From NCBI RefSeq assembly GCF_001428365.1, contig NZ_LMSH01000002.1, positions 186,001 through 250,000 of the forward strand: a DNA stretch of 64,000 bases, written 5' to 3'. The translations under genes were made by a program, and so were the position numbers. Positions 32,536 to 41,604 of this stretch are shown piece after piece (the first letter of the stretch is position 1; the number at the start of each line of letters is the position of its first letter). This stretch comes from Arthrobacter sp. Soil763 (GTDB lineage: Bacteria; Actinomycetota; Actinomycetes; Actinomycetales; Micrococcaceae). The notes beneath the pieces were generated by a model, which did no database searches, had not been told where the DNA came from, and worked only from the letters and a program-made list of their open reading frames with translations.

Positions 32536-35310
32536 ATGCCACAGCCCGCACCACCACAGCCGCCACCCCGGCCAGCTCCCGGGACGCGGGGTACCCCGCC
32601 GCTGGCCCTTGCCGACGCCGCGGGCATCCCGGCGGCGGCGGTGCTGGCCGCCCTGGGCTCGTCGCCGGGCGGACTCCCGGACGCGGAGGCCGCGCGGCGG
32701 CTGGCGGAGGTGGGGCCGAACGCGGTCCGGTCCCATCAGGCCGGCGGCTGGTCCGTGCTGGGGCGGCAGTTCCGCAGCCCCATCCTGGTTCTCCTGCTCC
32801 TGACCGCCGGGCTGTCGCTCTTCCTGGGCGACACCACCAACGCGGTCGTGATCGGCGTGATCCTGTTCGTGAGCGTGGGGCTGGGCTTCGGCAACGAGTT
32901 CCGTGCCGAGCGCGCCGCCGAGGCGCTGCACTCGCGCGTCACCCACCGCGCCGTCGTCCTCCGCGGGGGAACGGCACGTGAGCTGGACGTCACCGCCCTG
33001 GTCCCCGGCGACGTCGTCCAGCTTGGGCTGGGGGCGGTCATTCCCGCGGACCTGCGTTTGCTCACGGCCAAGGACCTGCTCTGCGACGAAAGCATCCTCA
33101 CCGGCGAGTCCCTGCCGGCGCCCAAGGACCCGGCGCCGGTGCCCGGCGGCGCAGCCCTGGGCGACCTGACCTCGTGCCTGTTCATGGGCACCGTCATCCA
33201 GTCCGGCAGCTGCACGGGCGTGGTGGTGGCCACCGGCGGCCGGGCGGAGTTCGGCCGGATCGCGCTCGGCCTGGGCGAACGGCAGCCCCAGACCGAATTC
33301 CAGCTCGGCCTCAAGCGGTTCTCCTTCCTGCTCCTGCAGGTGGCGATCGGCCTGACGTCGCTGATCTTCGTGGCGAACCTGCTCCTGCAGCGTCCCGTGC
33401 TCGAATCCCTGCTGTTCTCGCTGGCGATCGCCGTCGGGATCACGCCGCAGCTGCTGCCCGCCGTCGTCAGCACGAGCCTGGCCACCGGCACCCGGCAGCT
33501 GGCCAGGCGCAGGGTGCTGGTCAAGCGGCTGGTGTGCATCGAGGACCTGGGCGACCTCGACATCCTGGTCACGGACAAGACCGGCACCCTGACCGAGGGC
33601 CGGATCAGTTTCACGGCGGCCCTGCCGGCGGGCGACGGGGCCGCCGCGGAGGACGTGTTCCGGCTGGGGCTGCTCGCCACCGAGGCAGACTACGCCGAGG
33701 CCCGGCGCTCCGTGGTCGGCCAGAATCCGCTGGACGCGGCCCTCTGGGCGTCGCCGGGCGCCGCCGGATTCGATCCGCGCCGCTACGAACGGCTCGACGT
33801 CATCGATTTCGACCACCAGCGGCGGCGGACGTCCGTGCTGGTGCGCGACGGCGGCGGCCCCGCCCGGATCATCACCAAGGGCTCGCCGGAGGACGTCCTC
33901 ACGCTCTGCGCCCCGGTGACCGCCGCGGTGCGGGCGCTGCTGGACGAGCAATTCGACGCCGGATCCCGCGTGGTGGCCGTGGCCACCCGCGACGCCGCCG
34001 GCATGACCGACATGGCCCCGGCCGATGAAAGGGACCTGGTCCTCGCCGGCTTCCTGGTGTTCCTCGACCGGCCCAAGGCCAACGCGCGCGAGTCCCTGGA
34101 CCGGCTGGAGGCACTGGGCATCACGGTCAAAATCGCCACCGGGGACAACGCCAAGGTGGCGGAGCGGGTCTGCGACGAACTCGGCGTGCTCTCCGGCGGG
34201 ACACTCACCGGCGCCGAAGTGGACGCGCTGTCCGACCCGGAGCTGGGCGCCGCGGCCCGCGAAGCCAGCATCTTCGCCCGGGTCTCGCCGGAGCAGAAGG
34301 CGCGGATCATCCGGCTGCTGCGCCAGAGCGGCGGGGCGGTGGGCTTCATGGGCGACGGCGTTAACGACGCGCTGGCGCTGCACCACGCGGACATCGGCAT
34401 CTCCGTGGACAGCGCCACGGACGTCGCCAAGGACGCGGCCGACGTCGTGCTGCTGGACAAGGACCTGGGCGTGCTGGCCGACGGTGTCATGGAAGGCCGG
34501 CGGATCTTCGCGAACACCATTAAGTACGTCCTAATGGGCACCTCGAGCAATTTCGGCAACATGTTCAGCGCGGCCACCGCCTCGGTGGTGCTGAGCTTCC
34601 TGCCGATGCTGCCTGGCCAGATCCTGCTCAACAACCTGCTGTACGACACCGGGCAGCTGGCGATCCCCGGCGACCGGGTGGACAAGGAGCAGCTGCTCGC
34701 GCCCGCGCACTGGAATATCGGATTCATCCGGCGCTTCATGTTCCTCTTCGGGCCGATCAGTTCGCTCTTCGACTTCGCGACCTTCGCGCTCATGCTGCTG
34801 GCCTTCAACGCCGCGCCGGGGGAGTTCCGGGCCGGCTGGTTCATCGAATCGATCGCCACCCAGACCCTGATCATCTTCGCCATCCGGACCCGCCGCGTCC
34901 CGTTCCTGCGGAGCCGGCCCTCGGCGGGGCTGCTCTGCGCCTCGCTCGGCGTGGTGGCGGCCGGCGTGTTCCTGCCGCTGTCGCCGCTGGCCGGGGTGCT
35001 CGGCTTTGACCCGCTGCCGGTTCCGTTCTTCCTGGCCCTGCTGGGCATGACCGTTGTCTACCTGGTGCTGGTGGAACTGGCCAAGCGGTGGTTCTTCTCC
35101 CGGGTGGCGCAGCAGCCCGCCGTTCCGGCGCTGCGGCGGGTCCGGCGCAGGAGCAAAGACCACCGCGTCGCCCGCCGTGCCGCGCGGTTCAGCACCCCGG
35201 ATGCGGCGGCCCGGCACGGCCGGCGCGGACCGCTGGCGCCCCGCCGGGGAAGGCAGTCCCGGAGCCGCCGAAACCGGGTCCAAGGGCCCTCACGCCCCCG
35301 AAACTCCTGA
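32536..35310 (+). CDS. magnesium-translocating P-type ATPase (MgtA-like)
   Basis: A P3B-type ATPase of about 924 residues that imports Mg2+. LTGESLPAPK is the actuator loop, ITPQLLPAVVSTSLA the ion-binding M4 segment, DKTGTLTEG the phosphorylation site, ATGDNAKVAERV and FMGDGVNDALA the hinge and P-domain motifs. About ten helices follow the family plan, and the last 60 residues are an Arg-rich extension. The start is uncertain: ATG 32536, ATG 32473 and GTG 32464 are in frame, none with a clear Shine-Dalgarno. Confidence 0.92.
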   Translation: MPQPAPPQPPPRPAPGTRGTPPLALADAAGIPAAAVLAALGSSPGGLPDAEAARRLAEVGPNAVRSHQAGGWSVLGRQFRSPILVLLLLTAGLSLFLGDTTNAVVIGVILFVSVGLGFGNEFRAERAAEALHSRVTHRAVVLRGGTARELDVTALVPGDVVQLGLGAVIPADLRLLTAKDLLCDESILTGESLPAPKDPAPVPGGAALGDLTSCLFMGTVIQSGSCTGVVVATGGRAEFGRIALGLGERQPQTEFQLGLKRFSFLLLQVAIGLTSLIFVANLLLQRPVLESLLFSLAIAVGITPQLLPAVVSTSLATGTRQLARRRVLVKRLVCIEDLGDLDILVTDKTGTLTEGRISFTAALPAGDGAAAEDVFRLGLLATEADYAEARRSVVGQNPLDAALWASPGAAGFDPRRYERLDVIDFDHQRRRTSVLVRDGGGPARIITKGSPEDVLTLCAPVTAAVRALLDEQFDAGSRVVAVATRDAAGMTDMAPADERDLVLAGFLVFLDRPKANARESLDRLEALGITVKIATGDNAKVAERVCDELGVLSGGTLTGAEVDALSDPELGAAAREASIFARVSPEQKARIIRLLRQSGGAVGFMGDGVNDALALHHADIGISVDSATDVAKDAADVVLLDKDLGVLADGVMEGRRIFANTIKYVLMGTSSNFGNMFSAATASVVLSFLPMLPGQILLNNLLYDTGQLAIPGDRVDKEQLLAPAHWNIGFIRRFMFLFGPISSLFDFATFALMLLAFNAAPGEFRAGWFIESIATQTLIIFAIRTRRVPFLRSRPSAGLLCASLGVVAAGVFLPLSPLAGVLGFDPLPVPFFLALLGMTVVYLVLVELAKRWFFSRVAQQPAVPALRRVRRRSKDHRVARRAARFSTPDAAARHGRRGPLAPRRGRQSRSRRNRVQGPSRPRNS

Positions 35311-35412
35311 CAGATAGTGGGAGGAACCGGCCAAGCTGGTCCGATGCCCGGCCTGTGGCGCGCAGCGCTGGAGGAGCCCCAACGGTCGGCGCCCGATTGG
35401 AAAGCCAAGACA

Positions 35413-36765
35413 ATGAGCATTTTTGAAGACAGGGTCGATGCCGGGCGGCAACTGGGGCGGCGGCTGGCGGACCTGCGGGGGCAGGACATCGTGGTGCTCG
35501 GGTTGCCCCGCGGCGGCGTGCCGGTGGCATTCGAGGTCGCCGCGGCCCTGGACGCGCCGCTGGACGTGATTGTGGTGCGCAAGCTCGGGCTCCCGTACCA
35601 GCCCGAGCTGGCCATGGGGGCGATCGGCGAAGGCGGGGCGAGGGTCCTGGAGGAGCATGTGCTGGCCCAGGCCCGGGTGGGCGATCACGAGCTGCAGGCG
35701 GTCGAGGACCGCGAGCGGGCAGTGCTGGAGAACCGGGTGGCGAAATTCCGTAAGGGCCGGCCCCGCCAAGATCTGACCGGACGGGTCGCCGTGATTGTCG
35801 ACGACGGCATCGCCACCGGCTCGACGGCGCGGGTCGCCTGCCGGATCGCCAGGAAGCTGGGCGCGGCGCGCGTCATCCTGGCCGTTCCGGTGGCGCCGGC
35901 CGACACCCTCGCCGCCCTCACCGAACCCGATGAGGTGGTATGCCTGGCCACGCCGCGGCACTTCGCGGCCGTCGGCTACCATTACCGCGACTTCTCGCCG
36001 ACCGAAGACGATGAAGTGATCCAGCTGCTCGACGCCGCCGACCGGCGGCGGAAGGATTCACCGCCCGCGGCGGGCACGGCCCCGCTGGCCGACGAGGACG
36101 CGGCTGAGTTCGACGAGGAAGTGGAGATCCCTTCCCGCGGCGTCCGGTTGCAGGGCCACCTGCACCTGCCCGTCCCGGCGCGCGGTGTGGTGCTTTTCGC
36201 CCACGGCAGCGGCAGCAGCCGGCACAGCCCGCGGAACCGCTTCGTGGCCGGCGTTCTCCAGCGCGCGGGGCTGGGAACGCTGTTGCTGGACCTCCTGACG
36301 CCAGGGGAGGAACGCAACCGCGCGAACGTCTTTGACATCGAACTCCTGGCCCGGCGGCTGTCCTCGGCCACCGACTGGCTGGGCAGCCGGCCGGACACCG
36401 CGGACAGTGCCATCGGCTATTTCGGGGCGAGTACGGGGGCCGGTGCGGCCCTCTGGTCCGCCTCGGAGCCTTCGGCGCGGGTCGCCGCCGTCGTTTCCCG
36501 CGGCGGCCGCCCGGACCTGGCCGGGCCGAGGCTCTCCGCCGTCCGGGCGCCGACACTGCTGATCGTCGGAAGCCTGGACTACGAGGTGCTCGAATTGAAC
36601 CGGAAGGCGAAGGCGGCGATGCGCTGCCCCAACCAGCTCGCCGTGGTGCAGGGCGCCACCCACCTGTTCGAGGAGCCGGGAACCCTGGCCGCTGCCGCGA
36701 TCCTGGCCCGGGACTGGTTCACCAAGTACCTGCTGCCGGCTCCGGAACCCGGGGCGCCGGCCTAG
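35413..36765 (+). CDS. phosphoribosyltransferase - alpha/beta hydrolase fusion
   Basis: A 450-residue two-domain protein. Residues 1-205 are a PRTase-type domain (LPRGGVPVAFEVA and the PRPP loop VIVDDGIATGSTA at about 127-139). Residues 235-445 are a dienelactone-hydrolase-like domain with HGSGSSRHS, nucleophile Ser340 (FGASTGAG), Asp389 (VGSLD) and His417 (GATHLF). ATG 35413 (MSIFEDRVDAGRQL) is the usual N-terminus of this family. Both active sites look complete. The joint substrate is unknown. Confidence 0.88.
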   Translation: MSIFEDRVDAGRQLGRRLADLRGQDIVVLGLPRGGVPVAFEVAAALDAPLDVIVVRKLGLPYQPELAMGAIGEGGARVLEEHVLAQARVGDHELQAVEDRERAVLENRVAKFRKGRPRQDLTGRVAVIVDDGIATGSTARVACRIARKLGAARVILAVPVAPADTLAALTEPDEVVCLATPRHFAAVGYHYRDFSPTEDDEVIQLLDAADRRRKDSPPAAGTAPLADEDAAEFDEEVEIPSRGVRLQGHLHLPVPARGVVLFAHGSGSSRHSPRNRFVAGVLQRAGLGTLLLDLLTPGEERNRANVFDIELLARRLSSATDWLGSRPDTADSAIGYFGASTGAGAALWSASEPSARVAAVVSRGGRPDLAGPRLSAVRAPTLLIVGSLDYEVLELNRKAKAAMRCPNQLAVVQGATHLFEEPGTLAAAAILARDWFTKYLLPAPEPGAPA

Positions 36766-36781
36766 GGAAGCGCCCGGCCGG

Positions 36782-37051
36782 CTACTCCTCGTGGCCCTGG
36801 TCGCGGCTCATCTGGTCTTCCGCCGGAGGCGTCTCGCCCGGGGGCACCCCTCCGCCCGGCTCCAGGCCGGTGATCTTCCCGCTGAGCGGGTCAGGGTTGG
36901 CCGAGGCGCCCGCATCCGGGGCGTCCTGTCCGGCGGACGTGGTGCCGGCCGGGGTGGCCGCCTCCCGGGCGTCCTCCTGCGGCTGGCTGGCGGCGCCCGG
37001 CCGGGGCGGGTCCGGGTTGGCGGGATCGTTTTCGGGGTGGTAGCTGCTCAT
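36782..37051 (-). CDS. Pro-rich disordered protein (probably DUF6480)
   Basis: An 89-residue low-complexity protein rich in Pro, Ala, Gly and Asp. The block GLEPGGGVPPGETPPAE near the C-terminus is, to my recollection, the signature of actinobacterial DUF6480 proteins, whose function is unknown. ATG 37051 is chosen because GGAAGG lies 7 nt upstream; ATG 37057 is too close to it. Confidence 0.7.
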   Translation of the reverse strand: MSSYHPENDPANPDPPRPGAASQPQEDAREAATPAGTTSAGQDAPDAGASANPDPLSGKITGLEPGGGVPPGETPPAEDQMSRDQGHEE

Positions 37052-37198
37052 GGTCATGCCTTCCGGTGCTCGACGACGCTGGACGATGCAGTAAGCATGC
37101 TGATCATCCTAGCCGCCGGCGGCACGCCCCGGCTATGCCAGCCGGCCGTGGGGCGCGTCTCCGGGGTTCGGCCCGCGCCGGCGGTGCGGCCGCAGGGC

Positions 37199-37873
37199 CT
37201 AGGCGCCGTGCACCTTGTGGCCGCGGTGCCGGGCCCGGTAGGCGTAGACCAGCAGGGCAATGCCGGCCAGGATCAAAGCGGCCGGCACAACGAAGTCGGC
37301 GGCGGTGAGCAGGGCCGCGGCCTGCAGCGCGAAAGCCGCGCCGAGCACGGCCAGGGCCGCAGCCGGAATCAAGGGCCACCTCATCCGGGCCTGACCTCCG
37401 GGAGACCGGACCGGGACCAGGGACAGCAAGCCGAACGTCCCGGCGAGTCCCAGGAACAAGGCGGCGGCGACGGGTGCGCCCTGCCACTGCGCCGGCAGCG
37501 CCACGACGACGGCGAGCGTGAGCATCACGCCGCACGGGATCACGGCCCACCAGTTGGCACGTTCGCGCAGGTAGACGGCGGCGAACCCGGCGGCCATGAA
37601 CAGGAACAGCACGGTCCCGCCGGAGTCCCCGCCGGAGAGTTGTGTCGCCGTGACGACGGCGGCCAGGCCGAGGAACACGGACCCGGGGATCGCGGCCCAC
37701 CAGTAGTCCCGCGAGCGGACGAAGAGGACCAGGAACGCCGAACCCACGCCGGCGAACAGCAGGGCCGGGAGGAATGCGACAGTGTCCAGAACGCCAAGCA
37801 GGTCCAGCAGCAGCAGTCCGCCCAGGGCCATCAGGGCGAGGCCGGCGGCAATGCTGGTCCGAGCCGATTTCAC
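37199..37873 (-). CDS. multi-pass membrane protein of unknown function
   Basis: A 224-residue protein with about eight hydrophobic segments: paired helices near residues 8-45, 55-75, 85-105, 110-150 and at the C-terminus. It has short loops and an RDYWWAAIPG/RANWWAVIPC internal repeat, suggesting a duplicated two-helix unit. No family name is recognised. GTG 37873 is chosen from GGAGG 6 nt upstream; the longer frame to 37966 has none. It lies downstream of the USP gene by 25 nt, likely in one operon. Confidence 0.75.
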   Translation of the reverse strand: MKSARTSIAAGLALMALGGLLLLDLLGVLDTVAFLPALLFAGVGSAFLVLFVRSRDYWWAAIPGSVFLGLAAVVTATQLSGGDSGGTVLFLFMAAGFAAVYLRERANWWAVIPCGVMLTLAVVVALPAQWQGAPVAAALFLGLAGTFGLLSLVPVRSPGGQARMRWPLIPAAALAVLGAAFALQAAALLTAADFVVPAALILAGIALLVYAYRARHRGHKVHGA

Positions 37874-37898
37874 CGTCCGCCTCCGAAAACCGGCCCGA

Positions 37899-38360
37899 CT
37901 ACTCGGCCGGCTGGCTGTCGCCGTCCTGGCCGACCACCAGCACGGGACAATGCGCGTGTGCGACACAGACGCCGCTCACTGAGCCCATCACCTGCGCCAG
38001 CAGCCCGCCTTTGCCCCGCCGGCCGACCACGAGGAGCTGGGCGTCCCTGCTTTCCTCGACCAATATCTTGGCCGGCGGCCCGAACTTGACCTGCCGGGTG
38101 AGCCGTTCGGGCCGCGCGTCGCCGAACGCCCGTTCCAGGGACTCCTCCACCAGGCGCTTCGCGGTTTCCTCGAGCTCGCCCGCCGAGGGAGTGCGCTCTT
38201 CCGGGAGATGGGAAGCCAAGAAGAAATCCGAGGTGCCCAGGCAGGTGATGACCTCCAGCGGGGCGTCCAGGCCGGCCGCCATGCGCCCGGCGACCCGGAG
38301 CGCCGTCGTCGAAAACTCCGAACCGTCCACGCCCACGACTACCCGCTGATTTGCGCTCAT
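37899..38360 (-). CDS. universal stress protein (UspA family)
   Basis: A 153-residue single-domain USP. VVVGVDGSEFS opens the fold and GRRGKGGLLAQVMGSVSGVCVAHA is the ATP-binding Gx2Gx9GS motif, so ATP binding is likely. These proteins support survival under starvation or hypoxia. ATG 38360 begins MSANQRVVVG; an ATG at 38372 is also in frame. It lies upstream of the multi-pass membrane protein gene on the same strand. Confidence 0.88.
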   Translation of the reverse strand: MSANQRVVVGVDGSEFSTTALRVAGRMAAGLDAPLEVITCLGTSDFFLASHLPEERTPSAGELEETAKRLVEESLERAFGDARPERLTRQVKFGPPAKILVEESRDAQLLVVGRRGKGGLLAQVMGSVSGVCVAHAHCPVLVVGQDGDSQPAE

Positions 38361-38534
38361 GGCACCCACCATCCACCGGCGTCCCCGGACCGCCTAGGGC
38401 CAAAGGTCACCGCGGCCGCCGCGTCCCGGGCACCCGCTCGGCGACCGCTGTCAGGGGCCGGACCGCGGGTGCGCCGGGGCGGCGTCCGTTCTAGGGTGGG
38501 GGAACGGCAGCCCCCGACCCTCGAGGAGACCCAG

Positions 38535-39407
38535 ATGAGAATTGCAGTTACCGGCGGAAGCGGAAAGCTCGGCAGGCATGTGGTCCGGAGGCTCAATACC
38601 GACGGCCACCAGGTCACGAATCTGGACCAGACGGGGGACCGGGGGCCGGGGTTCACCCGCGTGGACCTGCGCAACTACGGCCAGGTGGTGGACGTCATCC
38701 TGGGCCTCGACGACCGGCACCAGGGCTTCGACGCGATTGTCCACCTGGCAGCCATCCCCGCCCCCGGGCTCGCGCCCGACGCCGCGACCTTCGAGAACAA
38801 CATGTTGTCCACCTACAACGTCTTCCAGGCCGCCCGCCGCGCGGGCATCAAGAAGATCGTGTACGCCTCCAGCGAGACAGTCCTGGGGCTGCCGTTCGAC
38901 ATCGACCCGCCCTACATTCCCGTGGATGAGGAATACCCGGCCCGCCCGGAGAGCACCTACTCGCTGGTCAAGCACCTCGAAGAGCAGATGGCCATCCAAC
39001 TGACCCGCTGGGACCCGGCGCTCAGCATCACCGGCCTGCGGTTTTCCAACGTGATGGACGCGGAGGACTACGAGGAGTTCCCGTCCTTCGACGCCGACCC
39101 GGCGCTGCGGAAATGGAACCTCTGGGGATACATCGACGGACGCGACGGCGCGCAGGCCGTGGCGCGGGCCCTGAAACACGGCCAGCCGGGTTTTGAGGCC
39201 TTCATCATCGCCAATGAGGACACCGTGATGAGCAGGGCCAGCAGCGCGCTGGCCGCTGAGGTGTTTCCGCAGGTCAAGGTCGTCAAGGACCTCGGCGAGC
39301 ACGAAACGATGCTCTCGATCGACAAGGCGAAGCGTCTCCTGGGCTACGCGCCGGAACACAGCTGGCGGAACTACCACTCCAACAGGACCACGCCGACCGA
39401 GGACTGA
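38535..39407 (+). CDS. NAD-dependent epimerase/dehydratase family protein
   Basis: A 290-residue extended SDR. VTGGSGKLGRHV binds NAD, VHLAAIPAPG and YASSE hold the Ser region, and YSLVKHLEEQMA is the YxxxK catalytic pair. The best guess is a sugar-nucleotide or uronate dehydrogenase-like enzyme; the substrate is not readable. ATG 38535 follows GAGGAG. It is followed by the aldo/keto reductase gene after 38 nt and is probably cotranscribed with it. Confidence 0.88.
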   Translation: MRIAVTGGSGKLGRHVVRRLNTDGHQVTNLDQTGDRGPGFTRVDLRNYGQVVDVILGLDDRHQGFDAIVHLAAIPAPGLAPDAATFENNMLSTYNVFQAARRAGIKKIVYASSETVLGLPFDIDPPYIPVDEEYPARPESTYSLVKHLEEQMAIQLTRWDPALSITGLRFSNVMDAEDYEEFPSFDADPALRKWNLWGYIDGRDGAQAVARALKHGQPGFEAFIIANEDTVMSRASSALAAEVFPQVKVVKDLGEHETMLSIDKAKRLLGYAPEHSWRNYHSNRTTPTED

Positions 39408-39445
39408 CCCGTCCGGCCCGGTCAACCCCACCACAAAGGAGCCCC

Positions 39446-40477
39446 ATGCAGAACCGCACCCTGGGTAACAGCGGCGCCGTCGTCTCCAGTTTCGCGCTTG
39501 GCACCATGACCTTCGGCGCGGAAGCCACGGAGGAGCAGTCCCACGCCATCCTGGACGCGTACTTCGCGGCCGGCGGCAACTTCATCGACACCGCGGACGT
39601 CTACAGCGCGGGGGTCTCGGAGGAGATCATCGGCCGCTGGCTGGCCAGCCGTCCGGAGGCCCGCGACCGTGCCGTCGTGGCCAGCAAGGGCCGGTTCCCG
39701 ATGGGCCAGGCCCCCAACGATGTCGGCACCTCCCGCCGCCACCTGCACCGGGCGTTGGATGACTCCCTGCGCCGGCTCGGGGTGGAACAGATCGACCTTT
39801 ACCAGTTGCACGCCTGGGATCCGGTCACGCCCCTCGAGGAGACGCTGCGGTTCCTGCAGGACGCCGTGGCCAGCGGCAAGATCGCCTACTACGGGTTCTC
39901 CAACTTCCTCGGCTGGCAGCTGACCAAGGCCGTGCACCTGGCCAGGGCCCACGGCTGGAACCCGCCCGTGACCCTGCAGCCGCAGTACAGCCTGCTGGTC
40001 CGCGGGATCGAGTCGGAAATCGTGCCCGCCGCCCTCGACGCCGGAATCGGGCTGCTGCCGTGGTCGCCGCTGGGCGGCGGCTGGCTGTCAGGCAAGTACC
40101 GGCGCGACCAGCCTCCTACGGGCGCCACCCGGCTGGGCGAGAACCCCGCACGCGGCATGGAGGCCTGGGAAGCCCGGAACAGTGACCCGCGCACCTGGGA
40201 GATCATCGCCGAGGTGCAGGAAACGGCGGAGCGGCACGGAGTGAGCCCGTCACAAGTGGCCCTGGCCTGGCTCGCCGACCGGCCGGCCGTAACCTCGGTG
40301 ATCCTGGGAGTCCGGAGCGTCGAACAGTTGGCGCACAACCTGGCGGCGGCCCGGCTGACGCTCACCGAGGAAGAAACCCTGCGACTCACCGCGGTGAGCA
40401 GCCCGCCCGTCGGGGTCTACCCCTACGGGCCCCTGGCTCAGGAGCAGCGAAGCCGCAAACTCGACGGCGGGCGTTAG
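39446..40477 (+). CDS. aldo/keto reductase
   Basis: A 343-residue NADPH-dependent (beta/alpha)8 oxidoreductase. NFIDTADVYSAG carries the catalytic Asp and Tyr, VVASKGRF the Lys, and YQLHAWD the His. VILGVRSVEQLAHNLAA near the C-terminus is the NADP 2'-phosphate site. It reduces aldehydes or ketones; a partner role to the epimerase upstream is possible. ATG 39446 has AAAGGAG upstream. Confidence 0.9.
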   Translation: MQNRTLGNSGAVVSSFALGTMTFGAEATEEQSHAILDAYFAAGGNFIDTADVYSAGVSEEIIGRWLASRPEARDRAVVASKGRFPMGQAPNDVGTSRRHLHRALDDSLRRLGVEQIDLYQLHAWDPVTPLEETLRFLQDAVASGKIAYYGFSNFLGWQLTKAVHLARAHGWNPPVTLQPQYSLLVRGIESEIVPAALDAGIGLLPWSPLGGGWLSGKYRRDQPPTGATRLGENPARGMEAWEARNSDPRTWEIIAEVQETAERHGVSPSQVALAWLADRPAVTSVILGVRSVEQLAHNLAAARLTLTEEETLRLTAVSSPPVGVYPYGPLAQEQRSRKLDGGR

Positions 40478-40547
40478 CAAACAGGTGCGCATGCCCTATC
40501 ATTGATTGCTTAGACAGACGTACAACTAGGCCGTCGAAGGAACTGGG

Positions 40548-41078
40548 ATGAATGCGCATGGTGCCGGTGAAGGTTATTGGTACCCGCCGGAACAGCAGCG
40601 GCGGGCCGCCGCCGTGGGGGTGCTGAACGCGCTGAGGGAATACCGCGCGTCGGAGACGGCGATGCGCCGCCGCACCCGCTCCTCGATGGCGATGGGTGAG
40701 ACGGACCTCCTGGCCCTGCGCTACCTGCTGGAAGCCGAGCGTGCCGGCGCCGGCATCCGCCCCAAGGAGCTCGCGGCCCGCCTTGGCATGACCTCGGCTT
40801 CCATGACCGCGTTGGTGGACCGCATGGTCAAGGGTGGTTACGTCACCCGTGAGCCGCACCCCGTGGACCGCCGCGCCATCATCCTGCGCCCGACTCCCGG
40901 CGCTGACGAAGAGGTTCGGCAGACCCTGAGCCAGATGCACGAACGCATGATCGAGGTGGCCGAGTCCCTGACTCCCGAGCAGGCCGCGGCGGTCACGGAG
41001 TTCCTGGTCAGGATGCGCGACGCGGTAGACAAGGTCGACGCCGACCACCCGCAACTGGTGCTAACTGGACAAAACTAA
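40548..41078 (+). CDS. MarR family transcriptional regulator
   Basis: A 176-residue winged-helix regulator. IRPKELAARLGMTSASMTALVDRMVKGGYVTREPHPVDRRAIILRPT is the classical MarR DNA-binding module (written here as residues about 70-116), flanked by dimerisation helices. MarR proteins repress by binding short palindromes and release on binding phenolic or oxidising ligands. ATG 40548 has AAGGAAC upstream. The AT-rich dyad at 41083-41119 after its stop may be a target. Confidence 0.88.
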   Translation: MNAHGAGEGYWYPPEQQRRAAAVGVLNALREYRASETAMRRRTRSSMAMGETDLLALRYLLEAERAGAGIRPKELAARLGMTSASMTALVDRMVKGGYVTREPHPVDRRAIILRPTPGADEEVRQTLSQMHERMIEVAESLTPEQAAAVTEFLVRMRDAVDKVDADHPQLVLTGQN

Positions 41079-41082
41079 AATA

Positions 41083-41119
41083 CTAGATAGGCTAGCTACA
41101 TTATCAGCTAGCTATTTAG
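41083..41119 (+). promoter_or_regulatory. AT-rich dyad ahead of the hypothetical-kinase pair
   Basis: CTAGATAGGCTAGCT (41083-41097) is nearly the complement of 41106-41119 (one inserted base), around an 8-nt centre. It is a striking AT-rich island in GC-rich DNA, 15 nt before the next start codon. It may be a MarR operator and promoter. Confidence 0.5.
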
Positions 41120-41133
41120 AGGCAGTGGGTCCC

Positions 41134-41604
41134 ATGACAGCAGTAGTCGAACGCAAGACCGCCGGCAACGCCTCAACGGCTGGCATTGGCGGGCAGGAAA
41201 AGCGACCTGAGGCAGATTTCGCCGGGTCGCTGCACCTCCCCTTCCGGGCAGTGCCGGCCACGACCGGCGAGAAGGCCGGATCGGTTCCCCCGCTGCACTG
41301 CGGAGTCCAGATGACGTCCTCGCCCGGGCCCGACGCCTCGCTGCCCTGGGCGCAGTTCCACACCGGCCTTGGCGAGTGGATCTGCACCTGCGGATTCCGC
41401 ATGGATGCCGCCCCCGCCGTGGACCCACTGGCCGCGGTCCGGGCCGCGGCCGGCAGGCTGGAGAGCCTGCAGTGGGAAATGGACGCCGCCGAGGCTGCCT
41501 TCAACGCCGCCGTCCGCAACGCCTCCCGGGCAGGGGCGGAGCGCGAAGCGCTGCGCCTGGCCGCCGGCCTGACGGCTGACGGCCTCGCCGACGTGATCCG
41601 GTGA
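41134..41604 (+). CDS. hypothetical protein coupled to a kinase gene
   Basis: A 156-residue soluble protein. The first 60 residues look disordered. The middle has LPWAQFHTGLGEWICTCGFRMD with a CTC pair, and the C-terminus is a long charged helix (LESLQWEMDAAEAAFNAAV) followed by a short second one. No family is recognised. ATG 41134 is preferred over GTG 41125, because GAGG at 41119-41122 is too close to the latter. Its TGA overlaps the GTG of the kinase (GTGA), so the two are translationally coupled. Confidence 0.6.
   Translation: MTAVVERKTAGNASTAGIGGQEKRPEADFAGSLHLPFRAVPATTGEKAGSVPPLHCGVQMTSSPGPDASLPWAQFHTGLGEWICTCGFRMDAAPAVDPLAAVRAAAGRLESLQWEMDAAEAAFNAAVRNASRAGAEREALRLAAGLTADGLADVIR

Noticed and set aside
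32512..34386. 624-codon minus-strand frame opposite the Mg2+ ATPase gene
   Set aside because: Antisense of conserved P-type ATPase motifs; no start signal.
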